64,000 nt of DNA from Tanytarsus gracilentus (lineage: Eukaryota > Arthropoda > Insecta > Diptera > Chironomidae), in assembly GCA_038502055.1 (NCBI GenBank), contig JAXRKN010000022.1, forward strand, positions 232,001 through 296,000, given 5' to 3'. The position numbers and the translations under genes were made by a program. Below are positions 1 to 15,397 of the stretch, piece after piece. Positions within the stretch are counted from its first letter, which is position 1, and every line of letters begins with the position of its first letter. Under the pieces are notes generated by a model. It ran no database searches. It was not told the origin of the DNA and saw nothing but the letters and a program-made list of their open reading frames with translations.

Positions 1-4112
<4,112 letters not shown>

Positions 4113-4760
4113 TGGCTCGTCAGAACGCAGTTTGAAAACGATTTTAAAGCCGTAGATGCACAGAAAAAATTTAGAATGTACTTTGCGCTTTTTTTATATA
4201 TTTTTTTAATTTTTAAACTTTTCTGATTTTTCTTTATTTTATTTTATTCCTTTATTAACTGTTTTGCACTTAAATATTTGCACAATCACTAAACGTTTTT
4301 TTTTGTAGCTAACTTTTATCATTTGCATTTCTTATCAGAAGCATCTTTTTTTTCTGGTTCTTTCCCACTTTAATAATAAATTCCAACAATTTTTTTTAAA
4401 GTGACACTTTGTTAAAAAAAAACTTTTATAGTATTTTTGCCTGCTGTTTGATTCCTTGGCAGACAGTGTGAAGTCACAGGAGAGAGAGAGTGCGAGAGCA
4501 GATTGAGAGCTGTGGCGTTCCCGAGTGACGTCGAATCCCAACTGAAACTGAAACAACTCACATTTCAACTGTGAGGTACTTTGTGCCGATATATTGCCTC
4601 GTGTCTCAGTGCGCATTGCGTATCATCCCACACGAACACATTCATGAATCGAGTTAGGTTCCTATTAAAAATGTATAGTGGATGGAGGATGAACTGAACT
4701 CATCGTAGAAAATACTTGTGTACATACGAAGGGGCGTGAATAAATTTTCTCTGTTAGTGT
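4113..4760 (-). promoter_or_regulatory. knot 5' leader and candidate promoter region
   Basis: This stretch lies immediately upstream of the first knot coding exon. The frame stays open for several codons above the chosen ATG and then meets a stop. A GAGA tract (4481-4490, followed by more GA-rich sequence) and a short GC-richer island (about 4480-4620) stand out from the AT-rich surroundings. GAGA-factor sites are common at fly developmental promoters. No TATA box or transcription start can be fixed from sequence alone. Confidence 0.3.
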
Positions 4761-5801
4761 TGGTTGTCTTATGTAAAAAAGCTGATCGGAAAATTATTTG
4801 AAATACACGTCGGGTTCTTGTGGTAATTTTTGAAATTGCGATAGAAAAGTGTTTCTGTATAAAATTATATTAAGGATGAAATTTTTCGATTGAAAAAATT
4901 AAATTTTTAGCATTAAATTTATTTAAATAGAAATTATGAGTAAATAAAATTAAAATTCGAATGTTTCAGTTTCTTTTAATTTTTTAAGTCGTTAAAACAC
5001 TAAAAATGGTTAAATTTAACTTAGAATAGTTTATCCATTTAAAGCCGACATGGGAATTAAAGTGATAAAATTCATTCATTCCAGTATATAAACTATTTTT
5101 ATCCTCTTTGAACTAAATTTTATTAAAACCCATTTGTGAGTGTTGTGGCGTAGAATTTTTGTGAAGAAACTAAAATATAAAGTCATTAGGAAGAATTAAT
5201 ATTTTTTATTTTATTTAAATTTTTTTAATTAAAAAATTATCCTATGATAAACTTTAAAAAATTAGATATTATAAGACAGTTTGAAGTCATAACTGAATGT
5301 TGTTAAAAAAATTTAAAATTATTGCTTAAAGTAGCAGGATGACCCTGATTCAATTTTTTCATCACTAATGGATTGAAACTTTATATTTTGTCACAGACTG
5401 ACAGAAAATTAAAGCAATAAACCGCTACCCGTGATGGGTTGAGTTAACATTTTTAAAGGTGATGAGGAAGAAGCATTCCCAGAAGGTATTAACTCGAACA
5501 CAGTAATTATTTTCCCCATAAATATGTCCTCAATACATGAAAAATTCTTCTAAAAATGTTTGATTGATTTTTAGCTCTTTGATCATCTGTTTACTGTTTA
5601 CCGTACAATTGACTTGCCTTTTGGTAATAATCGCTTTGTTTGTCATAAACAACAACAAAAAGATTCTCCATTTCAAATGCTATTCTTGAAATATTTTTGA
5701 ATAAATATTTTTGCTGAGTCACTGCAAATTCATAATTTGTCATAAAAAATATTTTGGCAGTTGCTGTGAAGATTTTTTGCCACTGTTTTCTTCGAATTTT
5801 T

Positions 5802-6042
5802 TTCAAACACAATTCAATGCTAAAAAAAGGTTTGAAAATATTTATTAAAATTTTTAGATCTAAATAAATTTTCCATTCATGTTCAAACACAATTCAATGC
5901 TAAAAAAAGGTTTGAAAATATTTATTAAAATTTTTAGATCTAAATAAATTTTCCATTCATGTTCAAACACAATTCAATGCTAAAAAAAAGGTTTGAAAAT
6001 ATTTATTAAAATTTTTAGATCTAAATAAATTTTGCATTCATG
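5802..6042. repeat. 80-bp tandem repeat, three copies
   Basis: Three head-to-tail copies start at 5802, 5882 and 5962, each beginning TTCAAACACAATTCAATGC. Copies one and two appear identical. Copy three has one extra A in a poly-A run and one C-to-G change near its end. Such near-identity suggests recent tandem duplication. An assembly artefact is a lesser possibility. Confidence 0.9.
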
Positions 6043-6281
6043 TTCAATTTCAGAATTTCTTGTAGTTTTTTCAAAGACACTAAAAAAATTATGTCGATGA
6101 ATAAAAAATGTGTCGATGAAAAATATCCTTAAAATGGTGAATAAACATAAAATGGTGAATAAATGGTGAATTTACATAAAATTTTAAGAATGCCCACAAC
6201 TGGAAATTCACCAAAATGTGTCTTTGATGTGTCTCGGCTAAAAATTTTCCCGTCCTAAAGTCTCACTAATTAAAATTTGAA

Positions 6282-6330
6282 TTATTTGTCTGATGTTTCT
6301 TCAGAGCCTAAGGTACCATCAGACAAATAA
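6282..6330. repeat. Perfect 14-bp inverted repeat (hairpin)
   Basis: TTATTTGTCTGATG at 6282-6295 is exactly complementary to 6317-6330 across a 21-nt loop. No known microRNA was recognised in either arm, and the stem is shorter than a typical pre-miRNA. It may be a decayed terminal-inverted-repeat remnant or chance. Confidence 0.5.
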
Positions 6331-7599
6331 AAGAAAAATGTTTAGCTGTAAAATTAATTAAATATTAAAAACCATATACAACGGCCAAAAAGTTTTTGAA
6401 TCTGAAAAATTTAAAAAAATCATAAAAATTCATTTCAAAAAAAATATTATTTAATTATTTGAAAATTTTTAATCAAACATATAAACAAACATATATTTAA
6501 AACAACAAAAGCAAAATATTTTACAAATTATATAAAAAAATTTTTGGTCTAAGTATAACGTATAATTTTTTTTCAAACTGTCCAAATCGACACTCTTCAC
6601 TCTAATCGGACATTCCTCTAGTTACATTAAAATTTTCTCTCCACTGAACGCAATCGTTGAAAATTTTTTCCACACGAAAAAAGTGCAAAAAAATATAAAT
6701 TTAATGCAATATAAGTAATTAAAAGTGAACATTTCGGTTAGCTAAGTGAAGTAGAAGATATCGGTGAATAATGTAAACGTATTGTGTGCGTACGTGAATA
6801 GCTTGTAAGCCGGAAAAAGTCATAATATCTCTCAGCCCTATTCTTCAGTACACAGCCATCGTGACTTTTTCATTTTTTTTCTCTCAAAATAAATTCGAGC
6901 CTTATTTGAAAATAAAAATGAATGCAAAGTGATGTCAAAAGCGCGGAAGAAAAGTTTCTTATAATTTTCAAACCGTATTTTTTTGTTAGTGGAGATAAAA
7001 AGTTAAAAAAAAGTTCAATTGTGGATTGTAAAGATCGATAAGTGCATTTTGTGAAGAAGAAAAAAATGAACAATTTTTCCAGTGAATTTTGGAATAGCTG
7101 TCGAAACTGATCTGAAAGCAACTTTAAAAAATTTCAAAGTTGTTCATCGAGCGGCGCTAGTTGCCGTAAAAGTGTAAGTTTCACTCGAGTCTCTGAAATT
7201 AAAGTAAATGAAAAATTGTGAAAAAAATTAATGAAGATGTATTGGTTAGAAAAAAATTCTTCATCGCATGTATCAATCACGAGACTCTCACATTGTGAGT
7301 GTATGTGTGCGCACAACTGTATTTATTTGTCGAAGACAGTCGACAAAAAATAAATATAACTTTTTTGCTCATTCCACGCGGATAAGTCTCGTCTACCGCC
7401 CGCATGTTATTTTTCTTCGAACATTGGTTCTGATTTTAAAACATCTTTCTGACTGCATTTTTATGAGATTGGTGTAAAATGCCATTCATTAATCGATTGC
7501 TTAAAAGTTTATTGAAATTTTTTCTCTCATTTGTTTGTAATTCTCTCGCTCACACACAGTGAGAGATTTTCATTTTCGTGTCTTGCTCAGATTGCGCGA

Positions 7600-7607
7600 T
7601 GACGTCA
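7600..7607. promoter_or_regulatory. Palindromic cAMP-response element TGACGTCA
   Basis: A full 8-bp CRE palindrome, the consensus site for CREB/ATF bZIP dimers. A second copy lies 187 bp downstream. Function is inference; the motif alone occurs by chance about once per 65 kb in random sequence and less often in AT-rich DNA. Confidence 0.4.
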
Positions 7608-7786
7608 TGGATATTTTTAGAAACTTTGTCACAATTATTCATTAATGATAAATTTTTCTGCTGTTTAGTCATCTAAAGATAATTATTTAGTTTGTATTTA
7701 TTTGTTAATTTCGAATGAATTGCTGTTTTGTAATCAGGCAGCGATGACATGAATTTCATTTCCTCTCAGCACAAAACTACATCGTG

Positions 7787-7794
7787 TGACGTCA
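7787..7794. promoter_or_regulatory. Second palindromic CRE TGACGTCA
   Basis: Identical to the site at 7600-7607 and in the same gene-free region upstream of PMCA. Its proximity to the first makes a regulatory role more likely than for a lone motif. No experimental support is visible. Confidence 0.4.
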
Positions 7795-7831
7795 ACGCAA
7801 GCACTATAGAGCAGTTGAAGTATGTAAAGTT

Positions 7832-7944
7832 CAAGGGGGGAAAGAACTCCAAAAATAGCTCAACATTTTCGAACATTTAAAAAATTAACATTTTAATGTA
7901 AAAAATTAAATTTTTTGGCCAAATTTTGAAGTTCTTTCCCCTTG
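7832..7944. mobile_element. hAT-like MITE, 113 bp with 8-bp target-site duplication
   Basis: Terminal inverted repeats begin CAAGGGG at the left and end CCCCTTG at the right, and pair for about 18 bp with small gaps (left ...GGAAAGAACT, right AGTTCTTTCC...). The element is flanked by a perfect direct repeat GTAAAGTT at 7824-7831 and 7945-7952. An 8-bp duplication and CARNG-type ends are characteristic of the hAT superfamily. No transposase is encoded, so it is non-autonomous. Confidence 0.75.
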
Positions 7945-10900
7945 GTAAAGTTTTCTTATGCACACATAATCGCGTATGTGTTGGTTGAAGGCAATGAGCT
8001 CATACAGTTTGTTTAGTTGTGATAAGAAACAATAATAATTTTTTTCTCCTTAAAAAACAATTTAAAAGTTATTATTTAAGTTCTGATCATAATGATAAAA
8101 CTGCATTCCGCACTTTCATTAGAACCCACATTTTCTCTCTCCATTAAATTTACACCCAACGTGATCGTGAGATATTGAAAATGTTGTATGCGAAGGTCTT
8201 TTAAATTTATAGGTGAAGAATGAAAATGAAATGCATACAGTAAGTGAATTACTTCTCTTTAATGACATTACTTGATTTTTTATTTTCATAAATGCCGACT
8301 CAATTCTCGATTTTAAAAAATATATTTTTGTATTTTTTCCGTTTTAAGATGACGAGCTTGAGTTATTTTTAATGAGTGGTCAGAATAGTAAAATAATTTA
8401 ATGACCTAATAATTTGTTAAATTTTCTAGATTATTAATACTAATAGCATGATTTAATTTTAAAAAAAATTCTATTATATTTTTGGCATTGATAAATTCCT
8501 GCTACATGCTTCCTCGATGACTCTTAAAACTTGGAGAAAAGAAAACTTCCAGTATTTCCATTCTGTGTATTAATAGTTGCGCAAGAATCGAATTTTATGC
8601 GCAAGCGTTCAAAATTTCACACTAAAATTTTATTTATTTTTTGCTAAATTATGAGAAAAAATCTCGTCAGTAAAGTTTTAAAAAAGTAGTAAAATAAAAA
8701 TTTTTATTCAAAGTCTCATAAGTAAAAAATTTCATTTCCACTTTCATCAATGGAATTAAAATTTCCCGTCATAAAAATCTAATAGCTTTCATATTCCAAT
8801 AGGATTCACTCTTCGCGCGACTCTCTCTGTGAAATAACAATTTTTTTCTTACTTAAATTTTTCTTTGAAATTGATGAGGAAAAAGTTAAAAAAGTCCCGA
8901 ATAAACTTGATGTTATTCTCTAGAAACTATTTAAGTTAATAATGCCGCAATATGGTTTGCGTAAGAGTGAATTGTGAAGATTTACATAATAAAGTTCGTT
9001 CGAGATGATAAGAAAAAATATCTCGTATAAAATTCGTCTTAAAATTAAAGAGTTATAGTTAAACCGTTTATTTTAGTTTGCGTAAAAATGAGTTTTTGAA
9101 TATGAAAGAAAAGTTCATCAAATTTACCTGAAATCAATAAGATTAAATATATTTTTTTTCGGATTTCAAAAACACCATCTCAAGTAAGTTTTCTGCTATA
9201 TTAATCTTAGATCAATCTCGTGTGATTTAAAATCGAAAGAAAAAAATTCTAAATCCTGCATTTTCTCGGATTATTTAGTGAAGTGAAAATCTACACCATA
9301 CATCATAAAATGCTACATAGGTCCAACTATATATAAAACGTGTTACTGTGTGTGAGTTTACTAATACACTTAGCCTAGGAAAATCTTCTTGTTTATATTG
9401 AGTCTCAAGGCGTATAAATTTGCTTCCAACATACCTCGCAAAAAATGAGATTATTTTTTTCAAAAAAATTAATTTTATATGAAAATATTTGAATTTTGAT
9501 GTAAATGCACATCTTGCGATTTAAAAATGGATTCTGGAATGTTTGTGAACTTTTTCATATTAACTTTCCTTCCCATTTTTGTTTTTGTGGTCAGAAATCA
9601 CTTTTTTTGTTTCTTTTTCTTTCTATTTTGCAAGGAAAGAGAAATCACATATGGAAGGAAAATGACTAAGGATTTATAAAATTTTCAAGTTGTTTAGTCA
9701 CCGAAATGATATATTGTGCAAATTGTACATGGAGAGCGAAAAAAAATCAATAAGGTTAATTAATCTTTATGTCTCTGTTTATAAGCTATGATGCGACCAA
9801 GTCCAATCGATACTTTTTCGAGAGCATTTTATACAATTACATAATTATCTCTCTCTCTATCTCTCTCGCTTAAAGATAGACGGTATTGTTTTGACAGATG
9901 CAATAATGCTAAATATAGCACAAAACATTTTTTTTGTGTGAGCGAAGCAAAAATAAAATTGCCTCTGATATACAATTATTTTCCTATACCTATATCGATT
10001 GGAAAAGCATTTTGGAATAGTTTAAGTTTTAAAGTCGCACGTATGATCAAATTTTTCCTATATATTAAAAAAATATGTAATTAAAAATATTCATTATAAT
10101 ATTTTGATATCTTAGTTTGAAAAATTTGAATAGTCAGTTACTCAAACATTTTAATATTTACAACACTTTTTGTCACATAGACTTCTTTTTTATGATTTCA
10201 TCTGTTTTTTTATCACTGACGTTGTAAAGTACTCGAAAAGCGCATTGCGTTGGCGTAAGATTTATGGGATCATACAGTAATGAAATAAATTTCTTCCGCA
10301 TTAGTTTAAAAATTATCAAAACCCACAAGTTTAAAATCATTTAACTTAACAAGGTGCACGAAATCATGTAACTAAAAATTTGAGACCTTACTTGCAGTCC
10401 TTAAAAATAGAGTTAGCATGACTGCGATGTGCTAATGATGTCAAAAGATAAAGATGATAACGGTTAGACATTTTAGATCATTGCAGATATCGTAAATTAA
10501 AATTTCTTATCTTTGTCTTTCTGTTGCTTAGTCAGACAATTAAAATGAAATTCCAGACGGTTTTAACTTGAAATTACGAGTAAGGGAATTTATTACGAAA
10601 TCTGAAAATTCGATTAAATCAGTTACCTTGAAGTGCGTACAAATCTACGGGGAAGATATTAGGAAATGAAAATTTCTTGCTTGTTTCTCAATGAAATTAG
10701 TTTTCATGGAGCAGAAGAAAATTTTATGGCAACCTTTTTTTCTCATCAAAAAATATTTTTAAATTGATCCTTTAAATATTTTGATTTTCTGTCCTGAAAA
10801 AAAGATGGTCAGCATATTGATAACATATAAAACAGCACATATCAAATATCTCAAGGACAAATTCTCAAATATCACATCATGTTATTATCATACTTGCTTA

Positions 10901-11569
10901 GAAAAAAGTAAATTTCTGTCGTTTTATAATTTTTTCACTTAACCACGCCACAGAATAAAAGAGTGAAAATGTTTCGCTCTTTTTATTCTACTATATATTT
11001 TTTTTAAAAAAAGAAATGAAGATAAAGAAGAAATCGGTAAAGGTCAGGTATCTTTTCTCTCTCTCCAATTATCGATTACTTAACAAGCAAACAAATGTTT
11101 GATAAACAATTGACGTACATTAATTAGTGATAATGTATTGGTAATGTTTGATAATCTTAAAATTTAAAAATACGTGAACTCGCACAAGTTTCGTAGTGCG
11201 GTATGATAACATTGCTATCTTATCATTATTGTCGCTTAGTGCTATATTTGGGCTGAATAAAGTACAGTGAAAGGTTGTCTCATTTTTAGAATTTCTTTAA
11301 TTTTTTTATATCAATTTTTGCATTCAAAATTTAACTAAATAAAATTTCATTTTACATAAATTCGTCACTAAAAAAATTTTTTACACCTTCACTGTAGTAA
11401 ACTTGAAACAACCACGATATAATTTTTCTTACAACTTCTTACGCGACCATTAATCAGTTAACTGACGACCCTCTGTCGTCAAACGCTTGTTAACGCTTGC
11501 AAGCTAGAGTTTAAAATTTCTCATTTTCATCTCTCTCTTTTCTTACTTGAATGAGTCTCTCGCATTTGA

Positions 11570-11669
11570 TCAGTGTTCGTCGTGATTTCGCGGAATGCAG
11601 ATCTGCCTTCGTCTGTATATTCTCTTAAAGGCAGCAGATTATTTTTGATAGTGAAATAAAGTTTTTGAG
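11570..11669 (+). promoter_or_regulatory. Candidate distal PMCA transcription start and noncoding first exon
   Basis: A TCAGTG initiator-like motif at 11570 is followed by about 100 bp of relatively GC-rich sequence. It ends in a good splice donor (GAG then GTACGT, intron from 11670). It lies on the PMCA strand, downstream of a CT-rich stretch. A strong pyrimidine-rich acceptor at 14863-14864 could receive it. This is inference from signals only. Confidence 0.25.
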
Positions 11670-14317
11670 GTACGTTATGAAAGGTGTCTAAGTTGTACTT
11701 AAAAAAATACAGAATGCCTTGAGAATAATTTTAGTGCATTTATGATTTCATGGAATCAACTTTGTCGGTTAAATTTGAAAAGTTTGTTTAATTTAATTCA
11801 ACCTCAATTTATTACAAGTTCAAAAGTGATTGAATGAATCAAAAAGTTATTTAATGTTCAACTTGTACGAGGTTCATAAATTAACCGATGGTTCAAATAA
11901 AGGTTGAAAGGGTTCATTTCAATAGCTCGAAAACCCACTAGATTAAAAAACCCCAAAAAAAAAAAAAAAAAAAAAAAATAAAAACAAGTGGTGAATTGAA
12001 TAAAAATGTGATTAAAGAACATTTATGTTTATCGCGCTCTGCCTTTTATGCATTGATCCATGATTTTAATGCAATCGTCTGATACTCGACGTGATTTTTA
12101 AATACCTTAATGAAAATTAATTTCCTAATAATTTCGTGAAAAACAAAGAAACAATTCTTTTTAACTTGAAAGTATTTCATGGTGATATCTTTTTCTTATA
12201 CAATTCTCTGAACCATCTCGTTTGTTCACTCGTTCATTCTTTTTTATCTGGATCAATGCCAAAACACGAGGATTACGGAAAAATACACCAAATATTGTAT
12301 TAAAGACAAGAAAGACTAAAGATTGACCGAAAACTCTGTTTTATGTTTGCTCGCCAACAAGAATTTTTCTGTCATCTTTCGTTAAGTTGATAATTATTAC
12401 AAAATTAGCAGCGTTCGTCGGTAAATCGTCAATAGAGATTTATTAGTGTCGACGCGTTTTTATCACATTGTGTTAATTAAATTGACGAACACCAACTCAG
12501 AATGACTGTACTATCATGAGAAAAAATAATTAAAATATTCAATCTTCCTCGCTTTTGTTGGACTATTTTTAGTCCCGAGGACTCAATAGTGGTTGGAAGT
12601 TTAAAAAAAATATTGTGGTGGAAGATTTCAATTAAAAAATAATTTTTTTTAAAATTAAATTTAACTTAAAATTTTGAGTTTTCTTTAGAGAAACTCCATA
12701 TGTCTTTTTCACTCGATTGCGTCATCATGGCGAGAGAAATAATGAAATGGAGAGTAAAAATAATCATTGCCTGCCTCGATTTATATTTCACAAGTGAAGT
12801 AAAATAATTTACGGAAAATCTTTTTTTGCTCCTCGATTGCCTTTTGAGTTTAAAACCCCAAACGCGTATGTGTGAACAAAGAGCAAGTCTGTTTTGTGAT
12901 TTTTCCACTGCTGTCGGTAATAAAACTCGTTCATAAATCATAAGTAAAAACGAATAATTTTTCAGTGAATCATTCTTAATCAGGTTTGGTTAAGAAAATT
13001 TAAATTTTTAAATTTACAAAATTTATATTTAAACTTCCAACGTGAAACTCATAAGCACAAACATTATTTTTACTGCCCAATTTCTCGTAAAATCTGAGAT
13101 AAATTTTTAAAAACTTTTTATGAATGAAACAAATTCAAAGCGATTTCGATGAGTTCAAAGATAAAATCTATAATGAATATCATCCCGCAATAAACCTTGA
13201 ATTACATCTCTCCTTAGCCAATAACTACTTTACGGGTGTCTGCAATGCATCGGCTCACAACTCTCACAAATACCTAATTTATTGAACAATAATTTCATCA
13301 TTATTAAATAAAATTTAGCCGCCAAATATTTTCATTAACTCCCTCGTGCACATGCTCATGTATGTATGTGAACATTTTTTCTCTCGTGCGCGCACTCACT
13401 CGTCCCCGTTTTTTTCGGTGAATTGAGGAATTTTCTTCTCTTAACCGCTAACATTTTCTCAAAGTGCTCGAGACATCAAGCTGAAATTGTATGTACACAC
13501 ACCGCTAGCGCAGTATATACATGAAGTAATGCCGTTGAAACGTCTTTCGGGGCCAGTGCACTATTTTTAGAATCCTGCCAATTTGAAGATATTATTCTGT
13601 TTCACTTCTCGTTTTGCAGTACGTTATTTATTTTCAATATGTATGATTAGATTTGCATTGAACTTTTTTTTAAGTGTTAAAGTGAATTTTTATTAATTAC
13701 AAAAAAAAATCTCTCGATAAATCCGATGCTATATATACTCTCAATTTTTTTTATCCGTGTGTTAAACAGAAGTTGAATTTTCACTTGAATTACACATTTA
13801 TGATGGCTTTACAATTAAATTGAATGCAATTTACATTTATTTACTTGCTGCTGTTTTTTAAATATTTTGTGAAGAATTATTTTAATCACCGTTGTTCACT
13901 AAGTTAATCGACCATCAACGTGATAAAAATAAAATGTTACCTAGTGGACTTTTATGGAAATAAATTCCGAGGAATGCTTGAATAAAAGAATTCTTTGATA
14001 ATAAAATTTTAAATTACGAAATTTACAACTTATTTAAATTTTTAAATCGCAAGATTTCTGTTTGTAGTGATTTTAGTTTAGAAAATTCTAAATACAAATT
14101 TACCATTTGGTCAATTTAAATAATTTTTAGTTGAGTACTAAAATAAGCGATAGAAACTGAGCTATGGTAATTTTTGGACTTGACTCTAAACTCCCATTCT
14201 CACTATTCTTCAAAGTGTTAGAAATTCATTCATGCGAGTTAGTTTTTAGTTGTTACTTCCTCTCTATCACTCACATTTTAACCACGTGTTTTGATGATTA
14301 GTAAAAAAGCATTTATA

Positions 14318-14505
14318 CTTCATCAATGATTTTTTCAACAAAAAAATTCATATATTTTAAAAATTGTCAATTCTCCATTTTTTCTTCAATAATTCTTTTG
14401 GTATAAAAAAATTCAGATTTTTTTAAAAATTGTCAATTCTCCATTTTTACTTCATCAATAATTTTTTTGATTTTTTAAAAAATTGTTAATTTTCTCCATT
14501 TTTAG
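14318..14505. repeat. Imperfect AT-rich tandem repeat (about three units)
   Basis: Three degraded units of roughly 55-70 bp share the core AAATTGTCAATTCTCCATTT, starting near 14360, 14427 and 14481, with related CTTCATCAAT segments between. No coding content. Confidence 0.6.
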
Positions 14506-14864
14506 TAAAAAATTTTTACCGAAAGTTTGATCAAAAAATTTATAAATCAGTTTAGTGTCGTAGGTCATTATCATGAGCAAATTGTAGCCACCGACATATT
14601 TAGAGAAGAATTTTCACATAAAAAAATATAGCGCTAAAAAAATTTTTTAAATCATTTTCGCATAATGTTGGAAAATAATTACGTATAAAAAATCACTCGC
14701 GATGACGCAAAGTTTTTACAATTGACGTTAGCATGAATAATTACACAGAAAAATATCGAAGGTTACTGATTTTATTACTCACAGCAACTTGATTGAAATT
14801 TTCCGAAAATTTACTTGTGTTAAAAAAGGTATTTTATAATTTTTTCTTCTTCTTCTAATTCTAG

Positions 14865-15397
14865 TGCAACATCAAGACATCAACAGTGAAAAATAATGAA
14901 TCGTGTTCTTTTTCGAGTCATGGAAGAAAACCTGAATAATAAAAATATTTAGCATAAGCCAGAGAAAACAATATTCCAAAAGATAAAAGTGTGTGCATAA
15001 AATTGAAAAGTTAAAAGCAATAAGACATATTTTAATCTGATTAATATTCATGAACACTTAAAGTGAGCCGGAAAAAAACTGAAATTTAAAAAAGAAGTAG
15101 TTAAAGTTAAACAATTTTTATAGAAGTAAAAACCACAAAATGAAATATTGACCTTTACTTGCAACCATTCAGTTGTGCGCGATTATTAAATACAAAGAGT
15201 AAAAAATATTAGCAGTTGATATCAAAAAAAAAATCAAAATTATAAGCATTCTAATCTAATTTCCAAAAAACATCTCTAAAAGAGCATCGCAAACTCACAA
15301 ACGAGTTTATTTAGGTGTTTAACTCTGCGCACACTCAGTACATTAACAATAAAGAAGAAAAGAACACAAATTTAATTGTAGAAGAAAAAAATTAAAA
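14865..15397 (+). other. Probable PMCA 5' untranslated region
   Basis: A strong acceptor (TTCTTCTTCTAATTCTAG ending at 14864) precedes this stretch, which runs directly into the PMCA start codon. It contains several upstream ATGs with short frames. An alternative proximal start is suggested by an arthropod initiator-like ATTCAGTTGTG near 15167. Which is used cannot be decided from sequence. Confidence 0.35.

Larger units (their letters stand above)
4761..6800. other. Intergenic AT-rich DNA between knot and PMCA (left part)
   Basis: No coding exon could be supported on either strand. Open frames here are short, Lys/Phe-rich and without family motifs. It contains the 80-bp tandem triplication at 5802-6042, a run of ATGGTGAAT-like short repeats at about 6130-6175, and a perfect 14-bp hairpin at 6282-6330. 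Because knot and PMCA are divergently transcribed, shared or separate enhancers are plausible here, but none is visible directly. Confidence 0.5.
6801..14864. other. Gene-free DNA upstream of PMCA, probably including its noncoding first exon(s) and long first intron
   Basis: About 8 kb of AT-rich sequence without supportable coding exons. Several GC-richer islets with CT/GA runs occur (about 7530-7620, 9850-9900, 11520-11670, 13380-13570), compatible with promoters or enhancers. Features within it are listed separately: a MITE at 7832-7944, CRE palindromes at 7600 and 7787, a candidate noncoding exon at 11570-11669, and an imperfect tandem repeat at 14318-14505. A run of about 26 A residues lies near 11955-11980. 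Nothing else could be assigned. Confidence 0.5.

Noticed and set aside
4200..15000. tRNA, microRNA or other RNA genes in the long gene-free region
   Set aside because: I looked for B-box-like GGTTCGANTCC and known conserved microRNA seeds and saw none convincing; a covariance-model search would be needed to exclude them.
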